Assembly (NCBI GenBank): GCA_017534445.1
Contig: JAFXWC010000015.1
Location: 1 to 64,000 of the forward strand
From: Treponema sp.
GTDB lineage: Bacteria; Spirochaetota; Spirochaetia; Treponematales; Treponemataceae
Direction: 5' to 3'
DNA: 64,000 bases
Shown piece after piece: positions 16,648 to 25,174 of the stretch (the stretch's first letter is position 1; each line of letters opens with the position of its first letter). Made by a program: the position numbers and the translations under genes. A model generated the notes under the pieces. The model saw nothing but the letters and a program-made list of their open reading frames with translations. It had not been told where the DNA came from and did not search any database.

Positions 16648-17802
16648 ATGAATATATTTGTAGAATTTAATTTTCCTGGACTTGAATCCTTTATAGCAAT
16701 TGCAATGATAATACTTTTTTTCTCCCTTTTTGTATTAAGCCCTGTAGTAATCACAGTACTAAACATTAGGAATGTATTTGCCAAGAAAAAGATTATTCCG
16801 CGGGCCCTGCTTTTCCTGACTGTTATTATGGGACTCTGCTTTTATGTCTTTTGCCTAGACGTTTGTCGTGTAACTCCTTATGAATGGAACACAGCTACTG
16901 TTATAGGAGAATACCACACTCCGATTGCAAGAGAATACCGCTTTTCCTTTCTAGCTTTGCTTGGTCTTGGTGCTGCATCGCTTTTTACGATAGCCCTTGT
17001 TCCCGCAAAAAAACTTCCGCCGCTTGCCGCAAGCTTTGCTCTTGCAGGACTTCTTATTGGAAACCTGTTAAATCTTTTTTATGCAATCCACCTTGCGCCC
17101 TTTTTCTTTACAAAAGAATTTCCATATTTTGAAGATCCAATTAAATGCGAACCGCTTATTTTTCACTTTAACATTCTGCTGCTTTCTCTTTATTATGGAA
17201 AAAAACAAATCCTTGAACAGATTCTGCTAATGGACCAAAAAATTGCAAAGACAAATTCACCCCGCTTAAAAAAACTCTATGCCTTTCTAAAAAAAGTTTC
17301 CAACTGGCCCATAGCCGCTTTTCTTGCCCTAATTCCCCTGGCACTCTTAATAGAAATTATCCTGATTCTTTTTGGACAGGGAGCAGCCGGCCCTGTAAAA
17401 ATGTTTAGCATGACGGCAGACTGGACTTTTTCCCAGCAGATACCGCCACCTCCCCTTGACCACAGCGGGCATTATCTTTGCACGGTTGCAGCAGGCGGCC
17501 ACAAAAAGCTAGTAAAGCCTCTCCGCTTTGGAAACAGAAGGGGAAGAAAAATCATTGTGAACAGGCAGCTTATGGTGGCAAATGCCTTTGAAGAACTGAT
17601 TGCAGAAAAAGCACCAGCCCTTCACAAAAAAATCCGCCGTTTCTACGACAGTCACGGCTATCCTCTTTCCAAGATTATAACAAGTCCGCTCAGAGCAGAC
17701 ATCGTATATCTTTTAATGAAGCCCCTCGAATGGAGTTTTGCCTTTACACTGTATTTGTTCAGCACAAACCCCGAAGAGCGCATTTCAAGGCAGTACGCTT
17801 AA
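16648..17802 (+). CDS. Multi-pass membrane protein of unknown function (possibly DUF6688-like)
   Basis: 384 residues. Five or so membrane segments in the first 260 residues (about 14-36, 52-70, 99-118, 125-150, 225-250), then a cytosolic C-terminal domain that is strongly patterned: DHSGHYLCTVAAGGHKKLVK, LRFGNRRGRKIIVNRQLMVA, NAFEELI, RRFYDSHGYPLSKII, YLLMKPLEWSFAFTLYL and a closing NPEERISRQY. This C-terminal signature recalls a Bacteroidota/spirochaete family I remember as DUF6688, from memory only. No function is known to me. The HGYPLSK and MKPLEW motifs would be the best search handles. Confidence 0.75.
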   Translation: MNIFVEFNFPGLESFIAIAMIILFFSLFVLSPVVITVLNIRNVFAKKKIIPRALLFLTVIMGLCFYVFCLDVCRVTPYEWNTATVIGEYHTPIAREYRFSFLALLGLGAASLFTIALVPAKKLPPLAASFALAGLLIGNLLNLFYAIHLAPFFFTKEFPYFEDPIKCEPLIFHFNILLLSLYYGKKQILEQILLMDQKIAKTNSPRLKKLYAFLKKVSNWPIAAFLALIPLALLIEIILILFGQGAAGPVKMFSMTADWTFSQQIPPPPLDHSGHYLCTVAAGGHKKLVKPLRFGNRRGRKIIVNRQLMVANAFEELIAEKAPALHKKIRRFYDSHGYPLSKIITSPLRADIVYLLMKPLEWSFAFTLYLFSTNPEERISRQYA

Positions 17803-17830
17803 TTTCTGCAAAGCAAGGAAGAGATAAAAA

Positions 17831-18439
17831 ATGACAGAAAAAGAAGCCTGCAAAAAACTTCCAGACCTAAGGAATTTTTTATTTTCGCGGGATTTGTTTA
17901 TAAAACTATCGGAATGGGGAAAATGGTATTTTGATTCCAAGCCATATCTTAAGGAATTATTTTCACCGGACAACTATTCCTTTGAGGCAGGTTCTTTTGT
18001 TAATGGAAACATAATGCTTCAACTGGGATATTTTAATGCGCCGATGGGAGCAGGCATTTTTAACCGCGAACTTGAAAATTACATCTGCAAAAATACAAAA
18101 GCAGAGCATGGGAATTGTGAACCTGGCGGCGGTTTTTCTTTTTCGGACAAGTACGAGGCCTATGACTGCCTTCACTATCTTACTGAAAAAATTGGAAAGC
18201 ATAATTTTACATTTAAACTTTATGTTCCTAAAAAAAAGACCGGTGATTTTTTGGAACGCTTTTTGTCCATTGAAAATTTACCAATAGAACTTGCAGACTA
18301 TATTAATTGCAATCCATTTTTGTTTGATGATACAATTCCGCTATGGAAGAATCAGGTTTTTAAAATAAGAAAAGCCCAGGATGAAGATTCTTGTGGCAAT
18401 ATCACTTTTGACTGCCCGTGGCATGACTTGGAGGAATAA
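17831..18439 (+). CDS. Cytosolic protein of unknown function
   Basis: 202 residues, no signal peptide or membrane segment. A glycine-rich centre (NCEPGGGFSFSDKYEAYD) and six cysteines, including one pair near the C-terminus, are the only notable features. An AAGGAAGAG ribosome site precedes the ATG, and the stop codon abuts the next gene's ATG at 18440, so it is co-translated with the glycan-binding-type protein downstream. The pairing of a cytosolic and an exported protein in this way suggests an immunity/effector or chaperone/cargo idea, which is speculative. Confidence 0.65.
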   Translation: MTEKEACKKLPDLRNFLFSRDLFIKLSEWGKWYFDSKPYLKELFSPDNYSFEAGSFVNGNIMLQLGYFNAPMGAGIFNRELENYICKNTKAEHGNCEPGGGFSFSDKYEAYDCLHYLTEKIGKHNFTFKLYVPKKKTGDFLERFLSIENLPIELADYINCNPFLFDDTIPLWKNQVFKIRKAQDEDSCGNITFDCPWHDLEE

Positions 18440-19567
18440 ATGAAAAAAGTTTTTGTATATGCAGTACTAATGCTTGTGGCCTTTCCGATTTTTGCGGAGA
18501 GTGCTAACATAAGGTCGGCGGAAGCAAGCAGCAGTTTTTCTGAAAAGCTTTCTGGAAAAGAAGTTGTGTATGATGCTCTTAACGCTTTTGACGGAAAGGC
18601 CGATACAGTCTGGTGTGAAGCAAAATATGATTCTGGAATTGGTGAAACGCTAACGGTTAGTTTTTATGAGCCCATTAAGATTGACGAAATAAGAATCATA
18701 AACGGTTTTGCCCACAAAGACTTATACAAAAAAAATAACCGCATAAAAAAGCTGAACATTGGCTGTGTTAATGAAGATTGTGGACCTGCCGCAGATTATA
18801 CGCTAAAAGACGACTGTGAGGATTTTCAGTCTATTTATCTTGAGGAATCTGCTACTGCTACAGCCGTTGTTTTTACAATTAAAGATGTTTACAGTGGAAC
18901 AAAATACAACGACACCTGCATTGATGAAATCCGCTTTTATTACAAAGGTTCTTTGATTCCAAATAAAAATGTTGAAAAACTAAAGCAGGCAAAAAAGGAT
19001 TCTAAGGCAAGAGCTCAAAAGGATGATTCAAGTCTTTTCAAAAAACTTTCAGAAAGGGCAGAGCGCAAATATCAGACCAAAGACGGAAAATATGACGGAA
19101 TGATATTTCTTGTTCCGCTTAATGGCAATGGTAAAAAAGGTTACGTCATTCAATGGGACTCCTTAGGCAGAATTGGATTTTTTGACTGCTGGTTTGCAGA
19201 AGTTGATGACTATAAAAATGAAAATAAAAAAGACGACTGGCAGTGGCTTGAAAATCCATCAATAGACATAAGCAGATTTTATTACATTGTTACGCATATT
19301 GGATACAGGTACAATGACCACAGGCACTTCAGTTTTGATTCAAGTACAAACAGCATTGTAACTGAACACGGAACGGTCTGCTATACCCAAAACTCTTTTC
19401 CAGGCAGCTACGAAACCAGGGATTATCTTTTGGACGTTGACCCAAATAACACTTACGAGCCCTTTAGTTCTGTCACAGAACCAAATTACCAAATCGATGT
19501 AAACGGCGAGTCTTACCTGCTCCTTGACCCCGAATGTCTTTTTGTTAATATTTATGACGGAATTTAA
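18440..19567 (+). CDS. Exported protein with NADase-type glycan-binding (discoidin-like) domain
   Basis: 375 residues. Signal peptide MKKVFVYAVLMLVAFPIFA. Residues ~20-175 look like the discoidin-like module often named NADase-type glycan-binding: YDALNAFDGKADTVWCEA, IKIDEIRIINGFAHKDLYKK, NNRIKKLNI, and CIDEIRFYYKG. This fold binds sugars or surfaces. The C-terminal ~190 residues (FLVPLNGNGKKGYVIQWDSLG; FYYIVTHIGYRYNDHRHF) are of unknown fold. The gene starts immediately after the stop codon of the preceding one. Confidence 0.75.
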   Translation: MKKVFVYAVLMLVAFPIFAESANIRSAEASSSFSEKLSGKEVVYDALNAFDGKADTVWCEAKYDSGIGETLTVSFYEPIKIDEIRIINGFAHKDLYKKNNRIKKLNIGCVNEDCGPAADYTLKDDCEDFQSIYLEESATATAVVFTIKDVYSGTKYNDTCIDEIRFYYKGSLIPNKNVEKLKQAKKDSKARAQKDDSSLFKKLSERAERKYQTKDGKYDGMIFLVPLNGNGKKGYVIQWDSLGRIGFFDCWFAEVDDYKNENKKDDWQWLENPSIDISRFYYIVTHIGYRYNDHRHFSFDSSTNSIVTEHGTVCYTQNSFPGSYETRDYLLDVDPNNTYEPFSSVTEPNYQIDVNGESYLLLDPECLFVNIYDGI

Positions 19568-19584
19568 TCGCAAAGGATTTATGT

Positions 19585-19926
19585 ATGAAAAAGATTTTTT
19601 TAATTTTTGCAATGTTTCTTTTGACTTTCGCAGTGTTTGCAGACGGAAAGAAAAAGTTTGCGGAAGTCTCTGCAAAACACAAGGAAGAGGCATTCAAAAC
19701 TCTTGACCAGACTTTTTTGGATGTTAAAAGCCTTATTGCAGACAATGCCGACAGGGAAAAACTTTCTGCGACTGTGGCAAAAATTCAAAGTCTTTACAAA
19801 AACAAAGAAAGTCCGTACAGGCGATTTTTACTGGGAGTAGCCAAAATCTGCGTGAATTTGACGCGCTTTAATACAGCCCTTCCAAAAGAAATGTATCGTT
19901 TTGACCCACTTATAGCGGTGGCATGA
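19585..19926 (+). CDS. Small exported protein, probably 3'-truncated
   Basis: 113 residues with signal peptide MKKIFLIFAMFLLTFAVFA and a single helical region (DGKKKFAEVSAKHKEEAFKT). The reading frame ends one base before a dispersed repeat element, in a short unrelated-looking tail (FDPLIAVA), so the original 3' end may have been replaced when the element arrived. An AAAGGA ribosome site precedes it. It follows the glycan-binding protein by 17 nt and probably shares its transcript. Confidence 0.65.
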   Translation: MKKIFLIFAMFLLTFAVFADGKKKFAEVSAKHKEEAFKTLDQTFLDVKSLIADNADREKLSATVAKIQSLYKNKESPYRRFLLGVAKICVNLTRFNTALPKEMYRFDPLIAVA

Positions 19927-20019
19927 GGCCGGATTGGAGGGGCGGCGCAGCCGTTGCTGTGGGTGAGGTCCCTGAGCTAGTCGAAGGGCCGAACCCCGGC
20001 AATGAAACCCCGCAAAGCC
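19927..20019 (-). repeat. Dispersed intergenic element, inverted copy
   Basis: Read on the minus strand it has GGGGTTTCATTGCCGGGGTT, then CAGCAACGGCTGCGCCGC and CCCCTCCAATCCGGC, the latter almost identical to 15771-15801. The left half is diverged. It abuts the stop codon of the preceding gene. Confidence 0.7.
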
Positions 20020-20163
20020 GTTCTACGATGAATACCTAGCTTGCATTTTTTATATTTCTTCAAAATAGAAACTGCCGTCCAGAATAAAAAAAACTTGGCA
20101 CGGAATATGCTATATAGTAAGTGTAAATCTAAAATATTTTGCCAAAAGGCATGGAGGTATATT

Positions 20164-20649
20164 ATGAACGGACTTTCACTTATTGATTCAATTTTGGATG
20201 GTGTTTACGGAGCTGCAAACTGTGGCGGACGCAAGGGTGACTACAATTTTGTTCCAGCAGTTGATATTGAAAAAAATGGCAACGCTTATGTCCTCTACAT
20301 GGACTTGCCCGGAAAAACAGAAGCAGACATAGAGCTTAGTGTTAAGGAAAACATTCTGACGATTGCATCTGCAAAGGCTGACGGCGCGAATAGCGGTGCA
20401 AATGGCGAAGCAAATGCTAGTGCAAACAATGCGGACAATGCCACAAATGATTCTGCAAAGAAGGAAGAGGAAAGCCACTACTTGATTTGCGAACGCATCC
20501 CTGCCGGTAATTTTAAGCGCACCTTTACCCTTGCAAACGACTGCGATGCGGCAAAAATATCAGCCCAGCTTAAAAACGGCGTGCTTACGGTAACAATTCC
20601 AGTAAAGGCAGAAGCCGAAGCCCAGAAGATCCGTATTCAGGCAGCATAA
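20164..20649 (+). CDS. Small heat shock protein (Hsp20/alpha-crystallin family)
   Basis: 161 residues; ATP-independent holdase for unfolding proteins. The alpha-crystallin domain begins at FVPAVDIEKNGNAYVLYMDL and PGKTEADIELSVKENILTI, and ends with the family signature LKNGVLTVTIP. A low-complexity Ala/Asn/Gly insert of about 30 residues (GANSGANGEANASANNADN) sits in the middle loop, where a beta-strand-6 dimer loop is expected, which is unusual. Start set by a GGAGG ribosome site. Followed by a strong terminator. Confidence 0.92.
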   Translation: MNGLSLIDSILDGVYGAANCGGRKGDYNFVPAVDIEKNGNAYVLYMDLPGKTEADIELSVKENILTIASAKADGANSGANGEANASANNADNATNDSAKKEEESHYLICERIPAGNFKRTFTLANDCDAAKISAQLKNGVLTVTIPVKAEAEAQKIRIQAA

Positions 20650-20664
20650 CAAAATCCTAAGAAA

Positions 20665-20720
20665 AACCGGTTTGAGCTTTTAAAGTGCATCTTTGCCGCT
20701 CAGACCGGTTCTTTTTTTTT
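20665..20720 (+). terminator. Strong rho-independent terminator after hsp20
   Basis: 13-bp stem AACCGGTTTGAGC (20665-20677) with GCTCAGACCGGTT (20698-20710), one G-U pair, followed by nine T. The T run overlaps the -35 box of the next promoter. Confidence 0.92.
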
Positions 20721-20746
20721 GCACTTTGCAAAACTTGTGCTATAAT
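20719..20746 (+). promoter_or_regulatory. Promoter of the cytidylate-kinase-like gene
   Basis: -35 TTGCAC (20719-20724), 16 bp, -10 TATAAT (20741-20746), giving a ~25-nt leader with an AAGGAG ribosome site: an ordinary leadered gene for contrast with the leaderless set. Confidence 0.7.
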
Positions 20747-20776
20747 AGGAGGTGACTAGGATAAGGAGAAATTTGT

Positions 20777-21421
20777 ATGAAAAAGATAATAACTTTTGGA
20801 CGCGAATATGGCAGCGGAGGCCGCACTATTGCCCGCCTGGTTGCCGAAAAACTTGGCATTCCTTTTTACGACAACGAAATTATAGACAAGGCTGCGGAAG
20901 ATTCCGGGCTTTCTCCCGACTTTATCAAAAAGACCGAGCAGAATCTTTCTTCAGGCTTGCTTTATTCACTTTTGCTTGGTGCAAGCTATGCGGCTCCTGG
21001 TACGGCAGGAATTTCTGCAGGAGCTTCCGTACCATCCCTTCCCTTGGCAGATCAGGTTTTTAATGCCCAGAGAAAGGTTATCATTGACTTTGCAAAGAAA
21101 GGACCCTGTGTAATTGTTGGCCGCTGCTCTGATTACGTTTTGCGCCATTGCGATGAAGTGGACAAGCAGGATATTCTTAACGTGTTTGTTTACGCCCCGC
21201 TTGCCTTTAAGGTAAAGCGCGCAATAGAAACAAAGGGCCTGGACCCAAAGACTGCGGAACGAGAAGTAAAGCGGATAGACAAATGCCGCGCAAACCACTA
21301 CAACACTTTTACGGAAAGAACCTGGGGCAAAAGAGACCACTACGACATTCTTCTGAACAGCTCACTCATGGGTATGGAAAAGTCTGCCGACCTAATCGTG
21401 GAAATTGCAAAGAATTCCTAG
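20777..21421 (+). CDS. Cytidylate-kinase-like family protein
   Basis: 214 residues. The P-loop reads ITFGREYGSGGRTIARLVAE, with the unusual GREYGSGG form typical of the AAA_26/cytidylate-kinase-like family, followed by LGIPFYDNEIID. A conserved VIVGRCSDYVLR and a lid-like arginine-rich helix (REVKRIDKCRANHYNTFTER) follow. True CMP kinases (Cmk) differ in the loop, and members of this group are of uncertain nucleotide specificity. Monocistronic between a strong terminator and a converging operon. Confidence 0.87.
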   Translation: MKKIITFGREYGSGGRTIARLVAEKLGIPFYDNEIIDKAAEDSGLSPDFIKKTEQNLSSGLLYSLLLGASYAAPGTAGISAGASVPSLPLADQVFNAQRKVIIDFAKKGPCVIVGRCSDYVLRHCDEVDKQDILNVFVYAPLAFKVKRAIETKGLDPKTAEREVKRIDKCRANHYNTFTERTWGKRDHYDILLNSSLMGMEKSADLIVEIAKNS

Positions 21422-21482
21422 AATGGATGGTGGAACAGCCCCTGAGCAAGTTCAGGGTGACAGTTAATTGTTATTTGCCATA

Positions 21483-22754
21483 CTAGTTGAGTTTTATTCG
21501 GACGCTTTGAATGCGGCGGGAACTCTGGTCTTCTATTATAAAGATGGAATTTTTGTTTTTGTAGACCGTGCCTGTTGGCGGGAGTTCCCCAAGCTTTTCC
21601 AAGAGCCATCCACCAAGTGTCTCTGAAACTTCGCTGTCCAGATTTAGGCTTAGCACATCGTTAACGTCTTCCAGCTTCATGTCTCCGGGAACAAGGAATT
21701 CGTTTACATTCAAAACCCTTACCTTTTGTTCTGCCGGTATGTCCGACATTCCGTATTCATCTGTTACGCGGCCAAAGACTTCCCGCAAGATGTCGTCCAT
21801 TGTGACTATGCCTGCCGTGCTGCCGTATTCATTCACCGCAACCGCAAACTGGGATTTTTCAAATTTGAATTTTCCAAGCAACTCTACCGCGCTCAATGAT
21901 TCTGGCACAAACATTACCGGAACCATGCAAATTCTTACAAAGTCCTTGCTGCTTGTTATCTCTGGCCCCGCAAAAAGAACCGCCTTGTAATGCAGTACGC
22001 CTGTTACGGTTTCCGGGCTGTCTTTGTATACGGGCAGGCGGGAATATCCAGACTTAGCAAAGGCTTCTATAACTTCATCCAAAGATGCACTTTCGCTTAT
22101 GTAGCTTACGAGTGAACGGTGACGCATTATGTCGTGTACGCGGAGGTCGGAGAATTCAAATATGCGCTCAAGCATTTTGCGTTCGTCCTGTTCAAGGGTT
22201 CCTTCGTGTTCACCAACATCAAGAAGTGTGCGCAATTCTTCCTGGGTTACAAGGGGCTGCCTTTTTTTAAAGAATATGTGCTCTATAAGATTGATGAATT
22301 TCCCAAACTGATTGAAGAACCAAACCGCCGGAAATAAAACCTTTTGCAGTATGGAAAGTGCCGTCGCGGAATTTTGTGATGATTCCTTGGGTTTTACAGC
22401 CGCATAGGTCTTGGGGACAATTTCGCTAAAAATTATTACGAGGAAAGTTACGATGAAGGTTGCAGCACTTACGCTTTGCGGCCCAAAGACTGCCATTGCA
22501 AAAGCTGTTGCCAAAGAAGACATAAGTGTTGTTACAAAATTTGTTCCAATCAGCGTGGTGGAAATAAGGGAATCCAGGTTGTTCTTTAGCGCGGAAACTT
22601 TTTTTGCATTGCGTTCCCTGTTCTTTAGCATCTGGTGGATTGTAATTTTAGAAAGAGACGTGTAGGCTGTTTCCGACGAGGCAAAGAATGCCCCGCAGAA
22701 CAAGAGACAGAGAAAAGCGGCAACCGGGCATACAATGTTAAGCAAGACCATCAT
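21483..22754 (-). CDS. CNNM/CorC-type hemolysin-family membrane protein (second of two)
   Basis: 423 residues. Architecture in order: CNNM transmembrane domain (residues ~1-190, beginning with LLCGAFFASSETAYTSLSK), a CBS pair (VHDIMRHRSLVSYI through VNEYGSTAGIVTMDDILREV) and a CorC/HlyC C-terminal domain (LGGWLLEKLGELPPTGT). Such proteins are linked to Mg2+ or Na+ homeostasis; the hemolysin name is historical. Its ATG overlaps the stop of the paralogue at 22751 by four bases, so the two are translated together and may form a heteromer. Confidence 0.9.
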   Translation of the reverse strand: MMVLLNIVCPVAAFLCLLFCGAFFASSETAYTSLSKITIHQMLKNRERNAKKVSALKNNLDSLISTTLIGTNFVTTLMSSLATAFAMAVFGPQSVSAATFIVTFLVIIFSEIVPKTYAAVKPKESSQNSATALSILQKVLFPAVWFFNQFGKFINLIEHIFFKKRQPLVTQEELRTLLDVGEHEGTLEQDERKMLERIFEFSDLRVHDIMRHRSLVSYISESASLDEVIEAFAKSGYSRLPVYKDSPETVTGVLHYKAVLFAGPEITSSKDFVRICMVPVMFVPESLSAVELLGKFKFEKSQFAVAVNEYGSTAGIVTMDDILREVFGRVTDEYGMSDIPAEQKVRVLNVNEFLVPGDMKLEDVNDVLSLNLDSEVSETLGGWLLEKLGELPPTGTVYKNKNSIFIIEDQSSRRIQSVRIKLN

Positions 22755-24016
22755 TCTTCACCCTCCACCTTTAGCTGCCTTATGTGAACCCTTGCAATGC
22801 GCTTGTCTTCCATTTTAGAAACCGCAAAGGCAAAGCCGTCTTTTGTAATGCTTTCCCCCTCTTGCGGAATGTGGCCCAGGGCTTCCATAATGTAGCCGCC
22901 TATTGTTTCGCAGTTTTCGGAAAACAGTTTTGTATGCAGCTGATCGTTCAAATCTGAAAGGCGGGAAAGGCCGTCCACCTCTGAATTTGAAGGATTCTTT
23001 ATCTGGTCTTGGATTCTATGGGCGTAGCTTTTGTATTCATCAGAAATGGGGCCAAAGATTTCGCGGGCAATGTCTTCTGTAGTAAGAACTCCATAGGTTC
23101 CAGAATATTCATCTATAACAACAGCCATGCTCTGTTTGTTTTCGCGAAGCATCTGCTGTATGGAAGACATCTTTTTTGTTTCCAGAATAAAGAGCGGTGG
23201 CCTCATCACTTTTTGAACGCTAAAAGAAGAAATGTTGTCCTTGTAAAAGAGCAAATCCTTTATGTACAAAATTCCAACAATGTCGTCTATGTCGTCCTTG
23301 TAAACTGGGAAGCGGGAAATTCCATAGCGCTCGGAAAGCTCTATGATTGAATTGTATGATTCGCCAAGTTTTAGTGCCTTTATTTTTTTGCGGGGAATCA
23401 TAATGTCTTTTGCCGCAAGGTCTGTAAACTTAAAGACGCGGTGCATCATGTTCTTTTCGTTTTTTTCAAGAATGCCCTGTTCCGAGCTAACGTCTATAAA
23501 AGTCTTTATTTCTTCTTCCGTAAAAGAAACCTTCGAGTTTTTTGTGCTCACTTTGAAAGGCTTTAGCACGAGCCTTGAAATTTTTGTAAAGACAAAAACC
23601 AGTGGGGCAAGCAGAATTTCCATTACGGAAATAAAACCGCTAAAGAAAAATGCTATCGGTTCGGGATGGTGGGTTGCTATTGTCTTGGGGGTAATCTCGC
23701 CAAAAATCAAAAGCAGCATCGTCGTAACAAAGGTTGCTATTCCAACGCCCGCGTTTCCAAAAAGGCGGATTGCTATGTAGGACAAAATTGCCGAAAGGGA
23801 AATGTTTACTATATTGTTGCCAATCAGCAGGGTGTTTATTAGCCGCTCCTTGTTGCTAAGAAGCCGCCAGATCCGCATTGCAGTCTTGTTCTTTTTGTTG
23901 CGCAGAAAGCGTATTCTTAGCTTGTTTATAGAAAGAAAGGCGCTTTCCGTTGCCGAAAATATCATGGAAAACAGAATAAGGACACTTGCGGCAATTATAA
24001 GCAGCGGAACGTTCAT
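22751..24016 (-). CDS. CNNM/CorC-type hemolysin-family membrane protein (first of two)
   Basis: 421 residues, same architecture as its downstream paralogue: CNNM membrane domain (FSATESAFLSINKLRIRFLR), CBS pair (AKDIMIPRKKIKALK; VIDEYSGTYGVLTTEDIA) and CorC domain (IGGYIMEALGHIPQEGE). The two are diverged enough to be old duplicates. The C-terminal pocket binds nucleotides in known relatives. Its stop overlaps the next start as ATGA, and its start lies right after the stop of the thioredoxin-like lipoprotein gene, so the three form one operon. Confidence 0.9.
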   Translation of the reverse strand: MNVPLLIIAASVLILFSMIFSATESAFLSINKLRIRFLRNKKNKTAMRIWRLLSNKERLINTLLIGNNIVNISLSAILSYIAIRLFGNAGVGIATFVTTMLLLIFGEITPKTIATHHPEPIAFFFSGFISVMEILLAPLVFVFTKISRLVLKPFKVSTKNSKVSFTEEEIKTFIDVSSEQGILEKNEKNMMHRVFKFTDLAAKDIMIPRKKIKALKLGESYNSIIELSERYGISRFPVYKDDIDDIVGILYIKDLLFYKDNISSFSVQKVMRPPLFILETKKMSSIQQMLRENKQSMAVVIDEYSGTYGVLTTEDIAREIFGPISDEYKSYAHRIQDQIKNPSNSEVDGLSRLSDLNDQLHTKLFSENCETIGGYIMEALGHIPQEGESITKDGFAFAVSKMEDKRIARVHIRQLKVEGEE

Positions 24017-25096
24017 CTAGTTTTCCTGAGTAGGCTGACCGTCTGTTTCGCTTTCATTTTCATCTTCACTTTCGTCTGTACCTTCACCCTCTTCGGAAGA
24101 ATATTCATCCATTATTCTGATAAGGTTTTCCGTATAGCCCTTTGCACTCTGAACGTCCTTGGCATGGATTCCGTTTGGAGAGGCATCATAGGCTTTCTGC
24201 AGAAGGTCAAGAACCTTGTTAAAGTCATGGCTTCCCGAAAGAGACAAAATGTATGCGCCGGTGTAATAGGCCATCTGCTTCTGGTCTTTGTCCAGATGAA
24301 GGGCGGGATTGTCTGCCACGGAAGTGATTACAGATACTGCTCCATCCACGTTTCCTTCGTTGGCAATTTCAAAGGACTGAATGTATGCCTGGGCAAGCTC
24401 GTACTTGCCAAGAAGCCCAGTTTCATTTTCTTCATCAAGTGAGGGCACTTCCTTAAACATAGGCACAAGAAGCGGCTGGTAGTCAACGGGCGTGCTTTCA
24501 TAAAAGGCATCAATTGCAAGGACCTTGTCTTTTCCCTTTGCCTTTTTTATAGCCTGCATAAATCCATTTGCTTTGTCTATAAGTCCCTGATGGTCCTTGA
24601 ACTTTTCGTAGAACTTTGGAAAGTCCGTAAAACTTGCATCATAATTGATTGAATCAATATAGTAGCCTTCTGGCGTTGTTATAAAAACCGCCGGGTACTG
24701 CTGGACATGGTATTCAAGCACCAGCTTTTCTTTTTCCTGATAACGAGTGGCTATTTCCTGGGCAGCAGTCTTCTCTTCTTCGGTGGCATTTTCCTCCACT
24801 TCGGTCTTTGCGTATTCATCCTGGGAAAAGTCCAGGTTCAGCAGAACGTATTTTTTGCCTATTTCCTTTGCAAATTCATCAGTCTGCAGAACATCAGCCT
24901 TAAAGCCTGCGCTCGTATTGTCCCAGTCATCACCGCTAAAAAGCAGGAATATGTTCTTTCCAGATTTTTTTGCTTTTGCGGAAGCTTCGTCAAAGTTTGT
25001 GTACCATTTTTTTCCATTGCTGCAGGAGAAGAATGTCAGGACAAAAAGTACGCCAAATACTGTCTTAAAAAATGCGGCCTTTGAATTGATAGTCAT
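24017..25096 (-). CDS. Thioredoxin-fold lipoprotein without CxxC
   Basis: 359 residues. Signal peptide with lipobox (LTFFSC). Residues ~30-170 resemble a thioredoxin-like fold: ASAKAKKSGKNIFLLFSGDDW, KYVLLNLDF and YPAVFITTPEGYYID (the cis-Pro loop), but the CxxC position holds no cysteine, so it cannot act as a disulfide reductase. The C-terminal half is helical and TPR-like, with a very acidic Glu/Asp/Ser tail. First gene of an operon with two CNNM proteins. No ribosome site; a leaderless promoter precedes the ATG. Confidence 0.8.
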   Translation of the reverse strand: MTINSKAAFFKTVFGVLFVLTFFSCSNGKKWYTNFDEASAKAKKSGKNIFLLFSGDDWDNTSAGFKADVLQTDEFAKEIGKKYVLLNLDFSQDEYAKTEVEENATEEEKTAAQEIATRYQEKEKLVLEYHVQQYPAVFITTPEGYYIDSINYDASFTDFPKFYEKFKDHQGLIDKANGFMQAIKKAKGKDKVLAIDAFYESTPVDYQPLLVPMFKEVPSLDEENETGLLGKYELAQAYIQSFEIANEGNVDGAVSVITSVADNPALHLDKDQKQMAYYTGAYILSLSGSHDFNKVLDLLQKAYDASPNGIHAKDVQSAKGYTENLIRIMDEYSSEEGEGTDESEDENESETDGQPTQEN

Positions 25097-25103
25097 AACT
25101 AGA

Positions 25104-25132
25104 ATAATATATTTTTATTAGACCTTTTTCAA
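25104..25132 (-). promoter_or_regulatory. Leaderless promoter of the thioredoxin-like/CNNM operon
   Basis: Minus strand: -35 TTGAAA (25127-25132), 17 bp, -10 TATTAT (25104-25109), 7 nt to the ATG at 25096. It overlaps the upstream control region of the divergent flavin reductase gene (-10 TATACT at 25142-25147). Confidence 0.7.
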
Positions 25133-25174
25133 GGTTTATGCTATACTTTCAAAAACACCGCGCAAGGGGTACCT

